Shown here one piece after another: positions 11,772-21,850 of a stretch of 64,000 nt of DNA (position 1 is its first letter; every line of letters starts with the position of its first letter). This DNA is from Isoetes taiwanensis (Eukaryota > Streptophyta > Lycopodiopsida > Isoetales > Isoetaceae): positions 3,670,621 to 3,734,620 of the forward strand of contig JAJEKV010000095.1 in assembly GCA_021234155.1 (NCBI GenBank), written 5' to 3'. Position numbers and translations under genes: made by a program. The notes below the pieces were generated by a model. It did no database searches, had not been told where the DNA came from, and worked only from the letters and a program-made list of their open reading frames with translations.

Positions 11772-12377
11772 TCAACCTCCGGATTGAGATGGATCCAATC
11801 TCTTAGCTTCAGCCACCAAAGCCTTCCGTGTTTTGTCGAGCACCTTCGGGTATTTCCCGAGGAGGTCCATTGGACCATAGGCACACCGATAGCTGCAAAA
11901 CCATAGCCCCAATTCCCCCCCCCGATTCGGCCCACGGTTTATGTCAATCTCAAAATGCAAAGCAAAACCGAACAAATAAATGGGCATTAAAAAACTAAAT
12001 AAACCGGATAACACCGACATGGTGGTGCCGAGGTGCGCATTTTCATCCACCTTCCTCTTCGGATCACCCGGTTTTACGTGGTTTGAAGACCTCTTGTAGA
12101 AGTTCGTGTTTGTGCCATCACGGTTCTCCTCTCCGATTATGAAATCAGGCCTGCGGTCGGGAATGTAGCAAGTATGGACACATTGGGTCTGCTGCCCGCT
12201 GTCGGTCACTGCTTCATCATCGACTGGCGCCACGTTTGGAATGGGCTTCAACAGCTTCTCAATTGTCCATTTCAGATCGGCTTTAGAGAAGGGACCGGGC
12301 GGAGGATCCTCAGAGGTCCACGAGCTTGAGCTCAAACATGCACCGGGCTGATTCAAGCAACTCGCTATGACCTTCAA
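11772..12377 (-). pseudogene. 5' part of the MULE transposase gene, frameshifted
   Basis: An ATG frame opens at 12377 and runs to 11772. Its last part (GPMDLLGKYPKVLDKTRK and on) looks like genuine protein and stops near 11772, whereas the downstream transposase is open in another register from about 11800. A single indel near 11785, or a very short GT-AG intron (a 49-nt candidate restores frame), could connect them. Part of this ORF (about 11890-12010) may itself be intronic, since a TTTTGCAG acceptor lies near 11894. Taken as the N-terminal coding region of the transposase with moderate confidence. Confidence 0.5.
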
Positions 12378-12379
12378 GC

Positions 12380-12801
12380 TTCAAAACAAACGATACCTAC
12401 CTCTGTTGCATTCGGGTCGACACAATGCTCCTCCATCATCGAGGCGCTTCACCAATCCCTCCGTTCACCAATCCCTCTCGGGAGCCGAGTTGAGCTTTGG
12501 GCGGGAAGTCCAATGGGGACTTTAACAGGAATTCTCATGGGAACGCTTTTAAAGGCGGGAACGGGGAAACGGGCCGCTCTCGGGGCGAGCGGGCATTTAA
12601 TGCATGTCGTCGCCGGGTACTCTGGTCTTGTGTCGTGGGAGCAAGTAATGATTAACGGTCTTGGCTGTCCGGGATAAACCACCGGATGGGGTCATGGATA
12701 CCGAAGCGGATGGCCATCTTGGTATGGATGGATGGGCGGATGGCTATGGGATGGGGCCGATGGGATGTCCGGAAAAACCGGGAATATGTCAGGAAAAACC
12801 G
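12380..12801. repeat. Right edge of the MULE: reverse-orientation motifs and GGATGG repeats
   Basis: Upstream of the leftward transposase gene. Copies of the motif occur as TGTCCGGGATAAACCACC (12666), ATGTCCGGAAAAACCG (12765) and TGTCAGGAAAAACCG (12787), inverted relative to the array at 1-200. Between them is a run of GGATGG/GGGATGG repeats (12680-12765). No coding sequence is visible. The motif stops at about 12801, where base composition changes sharply. Confidence 0.6.
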
Positions 12802-13654
12802 TATCCGTTGTAGATATCTGAGCCCCTTATTTGGGGCTTGCGGGTTTTGGTGGTCGGGTTTTGCTCTCTCTTAGTGCTATGCTCATCGAATCCGTTTATT
12901 CGGCTATCCTGCAGTATGTTTTCCCTTGTTTTCCTTCGGCTCTTAAATTTATATTCTTGTTTCTTTGTTTTTGGGCTCGCTATTTTTGCTGGATTTGGGC
13001 TGCCGTTCATTTTTGCGTGCTTTTTTTCCGCGTTCTTGGCCTCCAGTCACTTCGCTTGCGTTGGGTAGCCATCCGTTCTTGTCCTTTGTGCTGTCTTGCT
13101 TCATCATTATATGTCTGGCCACGACTTCTTGTTTCCCAGCCTTGCTTTATGCATGCAGTTCTTTGCCGATCACCTTCTTTAGTTTCTTCTTAGGTCCGAT
13201 ACCCTTCCCCTGTCCTTTGTGCTCTGCCAAGATCTTTCCTGTGGGGTTTTTTCCGCCTTTTTCCCCCGCTGGAGATTCATCTTTATGTGTCACGTTTGGA
13301 GGTTTTGCACCCTTCTGCTCGGAATGCATTGCAGCTTGAACATGCAGACATCGATTGGCCTGAGGAATTCTTCCGGGCGCTGCACCTTTATACTGCCTCT
13401 TTTTTCTCCTGCTGTTCGTAGGGTGTTTTCGCTCGTATAGATTTGTTGCTCCAGCTCGGGCTCGTTTTCTGGGAGATATCATTTTGCTCTGGGATTTTTC
13501 GTCTTTACGTCCCATCCATCTGCGGGAGTTTTTTTGTTCATTCTGACTGAGTATCCTCCTCAATTTCTCCCGACTTATCCGGCAATTTCGTTGGGCCTCA
13601 TTGCGTGATTATCCCTGCTCTCTGGCAGATGTGTTTTGTGTTTGGTGTTTTAGC

Positions 13655-14235
13655 ATTGTGGGCTGTGATCCCATCTTTGAATAAAATGGAATAAAACAAT
13701 TGTTTTTCTTTTTTATGTTATGTGGTTCGATATGGGGTTTTTTCACGCCCAGCTATGTGGGGTTTCGCTTTTATATGTATTTTCTTGTGGTTCTTATTTA
13801 TTGTTTTCGGATAGGGTGCATCTATGGGGGTTTTTGACGGGATGTTTTGTGGGTTTTTCGATTTGGGCTCTTCTCTAAGTTGTTATTTTTGTTGTTATTT
13901 TTCCATATTTGGTTGGTAGGTGGTTTCCTTGTCTATTGGCATTTCCTTGTGAATTATGGGTTGTTGATATTTTCTGTGGGGCCGCATGTGAGTGGGTACT
14001 GTGGTGTGATGCTATCTTTCAATAAAGTGGAATAAGACAATTGTTTTTCTTTTTTACGTTATGTTGTTCGATGAGGGGTTTTTCACGCTCAATTATGTGG
14101 GGTTTTGCTTTGCATGTATTTGCCTTTATTGTGGTTCTTATTTATTGTTTTCGGGTATGGTGCATTTCTAGGGGTTTTTGACGGGATGTTTGGGGTTTTC
14201 GATTTGGGCTCCTCTCTCAGTTGTTGTCTCCATGT
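13655..14235. repeat. Diverged direct duplication of about 220 bp, spaced about 350 bp
   Basis: The segment at about 13660-13890 recurs at about 14010-14230. Both contain ATCYTTGAATAAAATGGAAT-like sequence, a TTTTTCTTTTTTAYGTTATG run, a TATGTGGGGTTT stretch, GGTTCTTATTTATTGTTTTC and TTTTTGACGGGATG. Each copy has an AATAAA-like signal near its start. These could be terminal repeats of a small element or a simple tandem duplication. Confidence 0.7.
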
Positions 14236-16239
14236 CTGTGATCGGGTTCGCTTGTCCTTTCTCCTTTTGTTCATTTTCCTTAGAGCTTTCGTTCATCACA
14301 TATTCCTCTTTACTTATCGGGATTTATCTTGGTATTTACTTACGTGCTTGGCATCGCATCCTTCAACTTTTTGTTTATCGGAATTCCTCTATTCTACTAT
14401 ATGCATACCCATATTCATTTCGTCCGTTTAGTCCATCTTGTTTCTTTCATATTTGATCTTCTATTTACACCCTACATTTCTTATCCTTTTGCACTATGGC
14501 ATTGCGTTTGTTACTCTGGCCTTTTTGTGGTCTTTTGCTCTTTGGAGCACATCTTTATTTTATTTTTATTTTTCCTTTTTCTCGTGTCTAGCTTATGTTG
14601 CCTTTTTGTCAACTTCACCACGCGACAGCATTTGGGATTTGCCAATGTTAAATTTCTAATCTTGTGGTGCTCTTTTATTCTCTTCGGTTCATTCTCATTT
14701 GTGCTTTTGAGGTTGAACACATTACTACGCAACAATTAAGGTAACTTCTCTTGGCAGGTTTCTAGCTTGGCACATACGGATAGACCTTGGCATTTTTATT
14801 GTGCAAATGTGGTTTTCACATGTTTCCTCTCCCATGTGCATTTCATTTCGTACTCCTTAGCGTCATATTTTGGGGTCACTTGTTAAGATTCATCTTGTTA
14901 CATAATCAATTTGTCTAGACATGTTTCTTTCCCATTGGTTTGGAATTTCTTTAGGATAATGGGAGAGCTTGGCTTTTGAATTTATGGGTGCATTTGCATG
15001 GGTTTCACTTGATAATTAATGCGTTTTTCCATGAGGTGTATTTTTGCGGGTGTATATTGCTTTTTTTTGAATATGGGGCTTATTCTCGGTCCTTATGGCA
15101 TATTATTCTACATCTATTGTCCTTTTCATCTCTCGGCACCTTAGGTTTTCGTCACTCTTGTTGTTTCCCTTTGCTATTATCCCTATGTTGCATTCCGTGA
15201 TCTATTTTGATAGCGGTCTTCTCATTTTTAGGGAAGGTCATCTTCATTGTTGAGTTGTTTTTTGTGGGCAATATTCGAACCTTACGCCAACTTTAGCGTA
15301 TTGTTAGTTAAAAGTTTTACTTCTCCCTATGCCTGGGGTCTGCAATAAGGGTACCTTATCTTGGGATGTTCGCTTCTATCCAGATGATCTATCTTTGTTT
15401 GTTTACATATTGGATTTCATGTTCCTTTCATACATTATCTTGTTTGGTTTGAGTTTGTATACGTGGTTTTATCGATAGATATCGCATTTTAGTGTTTACA
15501 TGACTTTGGAATAAGTTGGCTCAATTTTGGTGGTTGTTCCCTATTTTTTGTGGGTGGTCTTTGTTTCTTTCCACCACGATGGGGACATAAATTTCTATTT
15601 ATCATGGTTTTTCTTCCACCCATTTGGGTGCCGCTTTTTCTCCACCCTCCGGGTGATGCTATCTTCTCTTTTTCATGTATTATTGATTTTCCTCGTTACT
15701 AATCGCTCACATCGATTTGAGTGCTTGTTGTTGTGCGGCTTGCGGCTTCGCAGGTCGTGCACATTCATTGACCCTATGATTCGGCGTTCTTTTTATATTC
15801 TACATTTTTGAGCGTTCTTATTTTTCTATCTATCTATCCATCTTGTGGTTATTTGGCGGTATCTACGTTGGCTGGATGCGAGGAGGGGTTAGCGCACTTC
15901 TCCTCATTCTAGACTTGGAGTTCTATCTTGCGCTTTCGTCTCGTAGCTGGCGTGCTTTTCTTTCCAGGTCCTTCCTTTTTTCAGGTCATGCCATCTATTG
16001 CGAGCACTTCCAGCTCTTCTCCCTCCGCTTCGTTTTCTCCCCCACGCCTCGCTCGTGCTGCTGGTTGTTGTCGTCAACGCGAATTTCATCAAAAATTTTC
16101 TCCTTCCCTCTCCCGTCATTTTACCTTTACCCTCTTTTGGCTCGTCGTGATCTTTCTTTTTCCTTGTCGCATGTTGATGTTCTTATTCGCCACTCCACGA
16201 GACCAACTTGCCTATGGTCATATGATTTCTTTAGCTAGC

Positions 16240-17190
16240 TTGCCTTCGTTCGCATGCCCCGTCACTATCCTTCAGCGCCTAGTTTCTACCGGTTCTTGTT
16301 ATCTCCTCGATCCTCCGTCCGGCGGTCCTCTTTTTCGCTCCTCTACTTCCTCTCTGTGTCCTTTATTCTATCAGGCGCTTTCGAGGGTGGTGGAAGGCGT
16401 GTCGTTTAGAGCGTTGCTTTTTTATGATTATTAGATGTGGTTGACTTTTTATGTTCTTTTAGCCCATTTTCTCCCTCGTTTCCTCCGTTTTTGCTCAATA
16501 TGCAGGGACCACATCGCGAGGCTTCGTGCTTTAGAGTGGCGGTCCTCGTCTTCTCACGCTCGTTACGTGGTTTGCGACTCTACTCAACCTCGCCATGTTT
16601 CTCGTCCGATCTTTATGTCTATACATTTTTATATTCCTATGCGCATTCATATATTAGTGATTTGCATTCATATCATATGTGCATTATGCGTGTATGCGTG
16701 GTTTGTTACGTCTTCGCCTTGTTGCCGTTCTCGTTGGCATCTTGGGGCGCTTCCTTCGATTCGTCATCGTGGCGGCGTTCTTTCTTTTCATTGTTTGTGT
16801 TCTCTAATGTCCTTCCTTTTTCGGGTCATTCTTGTGATGCCGTCTGGCGGGCGCTTCCTTAGATTAAGATCATCGTAGCGGCGTCCTTGTCTTTTCATTG
16901 TTTTCTAATATCCTTTCCTTTTTCGGGTCATTGGTGATATCGATATTATAACCGGCACGCCAGTTTTAAATTCGTCAGCGTGTAGCTTCCTTCTACCGGC
17001 TTGAACGGACTCTTGGGATCTGGTTTCCTTTCTTCCCCTACCAGCTTGCCTTCATTAGCATGCCGGAGTCACTATCCTTGGCCGCCTATTTTCTACCGGT
17101 TCCTTTCATCTCCCTCGATACTCCGTCCGTGACCCCTCTTTTCGTTCCTCTCTTTTCTCTCTGCGTCCTTTATCCTACCCGATTACTCGG
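16240..17190. repeat. Nested duplications in the T-rich block
   Basis: A stretch with TTTCTACCGGTTC and ACTCCGTCC-like sequence is present at about 16240-16400 and again at about 17045-17190. Between them a unit of about 105 bp, including GGGCGCTTCCTT, GCGGCGT and CTTTTCATTGTTT, then CCTTTTTCGGGTCATT, occurs twice (about 16745-16850 and 16850-16935). The pattern shows repeated local duplication and argues against these frames being genes. Confidence 0.65.
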
Positions 17191-17616
17191 GGGTGGTGGC
17201 GGGCGTGTCTTCTTGCTATCGGCTTACGCTGGCGGTTTCGCGGCGTTTGGCCTTCTAGTTGAGGAAGTCCTTTGGTAGTCGGCCGGTTTTGTGTCTCTCG
17301 CGAGTTCCTTCCCAGAATCCCATCGATCCGAGCCATCGGATCGCCATTCTGGGAAGGGACGAGCGCCTATATTAGGCCATTTCCATTTTGGCTCGGTTAT
17401 CGGCGTCTTCTCACAGCAGCTTCTTTCCTTCTCTTAGCTTCCCTCCCTTCCCGCCCTGCTCAGTTGGGAGGCGTCTGTTTCATTTGTGTTTTTAGGCCTT
17501 GCACTTTTGTTGTTGTTCACTTTGCATTTACTATAATTACATTTTTTCATATGTTATTTTCCACCCGTTGGGTGATGCTTTCTCCACTTTTTCGGGTGAT
17601 GCTATCTCTAAAACGT

Positions 17617-17751
17617 GGGTGATGCTATTTATTTCCACCTTGAGGGTGACGCTATTTATTTCCACCTTGAAGGTGATGCTGTTTATTTCCACCTTGGCGG
17701 TGATGCTATTTATTTCCACCTTGAGGGTGATGCTATTTATTTCCACCTTGA
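17617..17751. repeat. Five exact-length 27-bp tandem units
   Basis: Five head-to-tail units of 27 bp, each beginning near GGTGATGCTATTTATTTCC and ending CACCTTGA or CACCTTGG, occupy 17617-17751. Looser relatives of the unit lie just upstream at about 17560-17616 and at 15625-15665. The length is a multiple of three, so the complement reads as a nine-residue repeat (VEINSIT plus two), but no start or family supports a gene. Confidence 0.9.
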
Positions 17752-17913
17752 TGCTTCTCTACCTTTTTGCGTGCTGCTTTTTATGTTTCTCATTTGCTCT
17801 TCTTTACAGGTTTTTGATTGTGCGGCTTGCCTTGTCCCTGCCATGCATGGTCGTTTTTCTAACCATTCACGGGTATTTTTTGGGTTCATTTGAGTTGCTG
17901 CAGCTTTTTCGCG

Positions 17914-18070
17914 GTCTTCTGGGGTCCTACTATATTTGTGTTCGCCATCAACCCACCTTTTCGGCTCTCCAGGCAACACATTCGGGGATTCCGCGCCGTC
18001 TTCGGGGTCTGCTATATTTGTTCGCCATCAATCCATCTCCTTCGGTTTTCCAGGCAACACATTCAAGGTT
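17914..18070. repeat. Tandem pair of about 80 bp
   Basis: A unit containing CTATATTTGT, TTCGCCATCAA, then CAGGCAACACATTC, occurs twice in direct orientation (about 17928-17985 and 18010-18067). It lies inside the possible TIR element at 17346-18321. No gene is seen. Confidence 0.7.
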
Positions 18071-18403
18071 GTTGGCGACCATTTCTCATTAGGGTTTTCC
18101 TCGAAAACCCGAAAGGGCGGGGTTTTTTATCCCGGTGAGAAGTTGTCGCCAGTACCCTTCTATATTGCCTGTGCACATTTCTTTTTACGGGGTAGTCCGA
18201 TATTGTTCCTATGGTCGACTACCCCTCTCTATTCTTCAAAACATTGTATACTGCTGCTGTGATGAATGACAAGCCTATCTATCGGCCGGTTTTGTGTTTC
18301 TCGCGAGTTCCTTCCCAGAATATAGCAAAAAGTAATCTTAAGAACTCATTTTGTCAAATCTCAAAAACATAATGATGTAGAAAAAGGTACCTCTGCGCGG
18401 TCC

Positions 18404-18735
18404 TCGTGTCCTCCTTCAAGTTGCTACAATCGCTATTGCTGATTTTTGCTTTCCATCTTGGTTTAGCCGTGGCGCTTGCAAGCTACTCTCCAAGATCTTA
18501 GTCGTCGACCCCGCAGCTAGAATGACCATTCGTGAGATTCCAAAGATAAATGGTTCAAATTGGATTACTATCTGCCCAAACATAGTATTCAGAAACATTG
18601 CACCTCTCCTTGCAATGTTCCTCTCTTTGGAAGAGGTGTGATGGACCATATTACATCATTTTATTATAAAGAGTTGTTCAAATATTTTGTGGTCATTTAG
18701 CTATAGTCTGAGGACACCATGTTACATTAAAGTGT
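18404..18735 (+). pseudogene. CIPK-type kinase 3' fragment (left duplicate)
   Basis: In broken frames the sequence encodes the end of a CIPK/SnRK3 kinase domain: a QVATIAI..F stretch, then the PSWF, CKLLSKILVVDP and ARMTI..I regions, then WFKLDY. It is disrupted (for example GEIPKI where the intact copy has QILKDE) and starts without the rest of the kinase. It is the near-identical partner of 38540-38870. Not functional. Confidence 0.8.
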
Positions 18736-19813
18736 TACAAGCATTTGTCACGGCGGTCGTCGCCGCCGCTAATTTATGGTTTATATAGTGGGTGCTTATC
18801 TATATAAGAAGTTTAGACAGAGCTGCATGAGTAATATGCATTCTGATTAATGTTGTATAAGAAAACATGAATCTTAAATTTGAGCTCAATATCTTATTAT
18901 GTGCGATGGCTTCTAGATTATTTGGCTTAAGAATACTTTAGACAAATTATAAGACAAATTCTAATCTTTATGTTTCCTTTATCAAAGCTAAGTTTCCATA
19001 AAATTTACATTTACTTCAAAGATCTATAGGCAAGGCTCAAATCAAGAACATACAATCACATAATCTAGAATCTTAGAAAAATCTTAGCTTCCTTTCACAT
19101 TGCACAGTACCAAAGGCAAAATTGGCGTCCATAAATTGTGATGGCATCTCCAACAATGCTTATTGCTAAATTTGGAAGTTTAATTAACATTTTTATCACG
19201 ATAGCACGCCCAAATAGGAATCAATTTTCATGAAGGATTTGATTCGGCTTTTCTGCTCCGGTCTGATTCGATCAGTTTAGAAGACGAATAACTTCCATTG
19301 AATGCTTCATATCTGCACACCTATAAATTTCTTTCCATTCCTGTAAGAGCATAAAAATATGATGCTACCTAACATTCTGAACCATGCAATTGTTCTCATG
19401 CTTGCAAAATAGCTTGTTAATATTGGCAGAAGTTAGAATCTCTCTGAACCAAGCACTCCATCAATAAAAGGTACTGTAATCCATGCTTCTGGCAAGCATA
19501 CGATTCATACCAAGTGGGTGTTTGTCCAGCCTTTCCATCTATGGATCATGTCCAAATGGAAATGTTAAAGTTAACCCGACGGAAAAATGCTTCACTTGCT
19601 ACTCGACTCCCTATTGCATGCATACGGTATTTGAATAGCAGCTTACTGAAATCTGAATAGATGCTACATACAAAATAATGATGCCAAAGTGCGAAAGAAA
19701 CCCTTTGGGCAACTAAAAGATATACAAAATACAAATAATTGAGACTATGCATAAGATTGCTGCAATGACAATGATAATCTGAAGTGAATTGCACCAAGCC
19801 ACCATATTCTTCA

Positions 19814-20142
19814 ATTCACAAGCCTTTTCTTTTGGATTCTTGCAGCAGGGCTATTGCTTAAAATCTGCGTTTTCTGAGCGAACAGGGTTTAAATTATACA
19901 GGCGAGATGGGTTAGAGCTAATGCACCCAACTCCATACTCTTTACCTACTTGCAACTAGAGAATATCCATACACAACAGTGGAAAATATCAATCGGTTCC
20001 TCCACCCAAAATAAAAGAATATAACTGACAATAACATTGCACCCTTTCTTGTATATGGATGCCCAGAACCACCGACCACACACCACAACCTATCAAGAAT
20101 CATTCCTAAACTACTCTTTTGGAACTTGTGACTCCCGACCAT
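19814..20142 (-). pseudogene. Unrecognised ORF, decayed left duplicate
   Basis: The minus frame from ATG 20142 matches the 121-residue ORF at 39914-40279 for about 60 residues (GAMLLSVIFFYFGWRNRL, one hydrophobic segment), then is cut by a small deletion ending LVASR. No family is recognised. It lies inside the 1.65-kb insertion. Confidence 0.4.
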
Positions 20143-20149
20143 GCATCAC

Positions 20150-20330
20150 AACTTCGGCTTTGGGTTCTCCTCCTTCTTTATATGAAGATAAAGAGGTGTC
20201 TAGATCTCTCTGGAATCCAAAATCGAGATCTCTAGAACCTATGGACGCCTCTAGAAGAGGTGGACGTTCTCCAAGAGCTTCTAGAAAAACTTGCATTCTT
20301 CTAAATTATTCATGCTTCCACATATACAAT
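20150..20330 (-). promoter_or_regulatory. Cluster of heat-shock-element-like TTCTAGA sites with TATA-like box
   Basis: Reading leftward, TTCTAGAAGC, TTCTAGAGGC, TTCTAGAGAT and TTCCAGAGAGATC follow at roughly regular spacing, then CATATAAAG near 20176-20184, about 35 bp before the ATG at 20142. Heat-shock elements are inverted nGAAn units, and TTCTAGAA is the strong core. The same cluster is conserved in the duplicate at 40285-40470. Function is inferred from sequence only, and the TATA-to-ATG distance leaves a very short leader. Confidence 0.4.
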
Positions 20331-20954
20331 CTTAAAGATAGAAAATATTTTAATCGTCCTATATTCAAGTTGCCCCCTTATCAACCTCATTATAATTATA
20401 TATTAGAGATAAAGTTGTCCAAAAATTATGTGACCGTTAACTATAGTTTCAATTCTTGGCATGAACCCTCAAAAATTTGTTGAAGTTGAAACATCCCAAA
20501 GGCCTGAGTATGAACTTGGGTATGCAAGGTCTAAAAACTCTGTATTACATTAAATTATTATAAAGTTGTTCAAACATTTTGTGACCGTTAACTATAGTTT
20601 CAATTCTTGGCAAGAACCCTAGAAACTTTGCTGTCGAAATATCCCAAAGGCCTGAGTATGAACTTGGGTATACAAGGTTTATAAACTCGAACTTAGAGTA
20701 TTTTAAAGGCGTTGCGTCCTTTGAATATCGAGGATAATGGAGAAACTTTTGGGGGAGAATGAGAGGAATTAGTGGCTAGGCTATAATAGGATTTGTTTAA
20801 TAGAGGCACTATTGAGTGATACTTTCTCAGTAATAGCGTCTATTTCTAGTTTTCTTTCCTTCTTTTTTCCTTTATACTTCTTTGGAACCTGTGAAGTAGA
20901 GGTAATCAGGCAAGGAGATGGTGACATGGCAACAAAAGAATGCTAAGGTGGCAA

Positions 20955-21835
20955 AAACATAGTGCTGTAGCAAAAGGTACCCTTAAGAACACTTTTTGTC
21001 CTAGAAAAAGACAAAAACATAATAGTGATGTAGCAAAAGGTACCTCCGTGTGGTCCTTCGTGTCTTCCCTTCTTTAAGTTGCTAGAATCGCTATTGTTGA
21101 TTTTCGCTTTCCATCTTGGTTTAGCACTGGCGCTTGCAAGCTACTTTCCAAGATCTTCGTCGCTGACCCCGCCGCTAGAATCACCATTCCTGAGATCCTC
21201 AAAGATAAATGGTTCAAATTGGATTACTATCCGGCCAAACATAGTGATGAGGAACATTGCACCTCTCCTTGCAATGTTCCTCTCTTTGGAAGAGGTTGGG
21301 TGGACCGTATTACATCATCTTATTATAAAGTTGTTCAAATACTGTGTGGTTGTTTAACTATAGTCCGAGGACACTGTATTACATCAGATTATTATAAAGT
21401 TGTTCAAAATTTGTGACCGTTAACTATAGTTTCAATTCTTGACATGAACCCTAAAAAATTTGCTAAAGTCGAAACATCCCAAAGACCTGAATATAAACCT
21501 GGGTATACAAAGCCTTAAAGCTCTGTCTTTAATAATTGAGAGAATATTTTAGCAGTGTTGTATACTCTGAATGTGAAGGAGGAAAATGGAGAAAATTTTG
21601 GGGGAGAATGTGAGGAATTAGCGGCTATGCTAGAATAGGATTTGTTTAATAGAGGCACTCTAGTAGCGTTTATTTCTAGTTTGTTTTCCTTCTTTTTTCC
21701 TTTGTACTTCTTTGGGAACCTTTGTACTAGGCAAGGAGATGGCAACCAAACAAATGGGAAGGTGGCAAAAATATAATGATGTAGCAAAAGGTACCCTTAA
21801 GAACTCTTCTTGAACTTTTTGACTAGACAACTTTT
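20955..21835 (+). pseudogene. CIPK-type kinase 3' unit, uninterrupted copy
   Basis: At 21047-21420 the unit encodes, in broken frames, the kinase-domain end (PSWF, CKLLSKIF, ARITIPEILKDKWFKLDY), then the divergent tail PPKHSDEEHCTSPCNVPLFG seen in the other units. The non-coding tail continues to about 21830 and includes CTATAGTTTCAATTCTTG and a GGAGAAAATTTTGGGGGAGA stretch. Here the 1.65-kb insertion found at 18740 and 38870 is absent, giving the pre-insertion structure. It abuts the microsatellite tail of the next LINE. Confidence 0.75.
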
Positions 21836-21850
21836 TAGGATGTGATATAT

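Larger units (their letters stand above)
5756..11935 (-). pseudogene. MULE (MuDR-type) transposase split by a hAT insertion
   Basis: The main frame (11935 to 10221) has a transposase core: AMDSTFKTN (Asp about 233), FIVDDAKAEI (Asp 299/300), CLWH (320-323) and NAGAES (Glu about 427), then a SWIM zinc finger CDCPWGVKGNMCKH (Cys541, Cys543, Cys552, His554). The frame is cut at 10221 by the hAT and ends in four hAT-derived codons. Removing 6219-10220 (hAT plus one duplicated target copy) rejoins 10221 to 6218 in the same register and adds about 153 codons down to the TGA at 5756-5758, giving about 725 codons. The tail is hydrophilic with a Lys/Arg-rich GRKRKKR near the end, a possible nuclear signal. 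The frame has no ATG at 11935; its true 5' end lies upstream in another frame. Confidence 0.85.
1..12801. mobile_element. Candidate MuDR-like (KI-MULE type) element, interrupted by a hAT
   Basis: Seen: a rightward Ulp1-type protease gene (about 1.5-2.6 kb) and a leftward MULE transposase gene (12.4 to 5.76 kb) converge. A short motif of the type GTCCGGATAAACCA is arrayed at both outer edges in opposite orientation and again between the genes. Known: MuDR carries convergent mudrA and mudrB driven from its terminal repeats, and Kaonashi-type MULEs carry Ulp1-like protease genes. Inference: this is one element of about 8.8 kb before the 4-kb hAT landed in it. The left edge may lie outside the window and I could not define matching terminal repeats or a 9-bp target duplication, so the outer limits are approximate. 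Two abutting elements remain possible. Confidence 0.5.
12802..18321. other. T-rich, A-poor repeat block without a convincing gene
   Basis: The plus strand is strikingly poor in A and rich in T over more than 5 kb, so the complement is purine-rich. Many open frames of 60-200 codons exist, but they overlap in several frames, are dominated by Phe, Leu, Ser and Cys, and show no family motif; composition explains them. The block is built of internal duplications listed separately (13.65-14.23 kb, 16.24-17.18 kb, a 27-bp tandem array, an 80-bp pair). It starts where the MULE motifs end and stops where the CIPK-derived duplicated segment begins. A non-autonomous element is likely, but its class is not determined. 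Confidence 0.5.
17280..18321. repeat. 39-bp direct repeat and inverted ends bounding a possible 976-bp TIR element
   Basis: A 39-bp sequence starting CGGCCGGTTTTGTGT and ending TTCCCAGAAT occurs at 17280-17318 and 18283-18321 with one mismatch. The first copy continues into a strong inverted repeat: TTCCCAGAAT (17309-17318), CGATCCGA (17324-17331), TCGGATCG (17336-17343), ATTCTGGGAA (17346-17355). The segment 17346-18321 therefore starts ATTCTGGGAAGGGACGAGCG and ends with the complement of ATTCTGGGAAGGAACTCGCG, like terminal inverted repeats. No target duplication was seen. The second copy ends exactly at the junction with the CIPK-derived duplication. Confidence 0.5.
18322..20794. repeat. 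Segmental duplication, left copy
   Basis: This 2.47-kb segment matches 38452-40931 almost base for base by eye, starting at ATAGCAAAAAGT and ending at AATAGGATTT. It contains a CIPK kinase 3' fragment, a 1.65-kb insertion (about 18740-20405) and two partial tail repeats (20430-20545 and 20575-20790). Small indels distinguish the copies, for example about 20 bp more here at 20382-20402. The insertion is present in both copies, so it predates the duplication. Confidence 0.92.

Noticed and set aside
13147-13563. Basic minus-strand frame of 138 codons
   Set aside because: Lys/Arg richness follows from the purine-rich complement of the same block; no domain and no upstream context.
12831-18262. 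Many plus-strand open frames of 70-200 codons in the T-rich block
   Set aside because: They overlap in several frames, are explained by T-rich composition, cross tandem repeats and show no family motifs.
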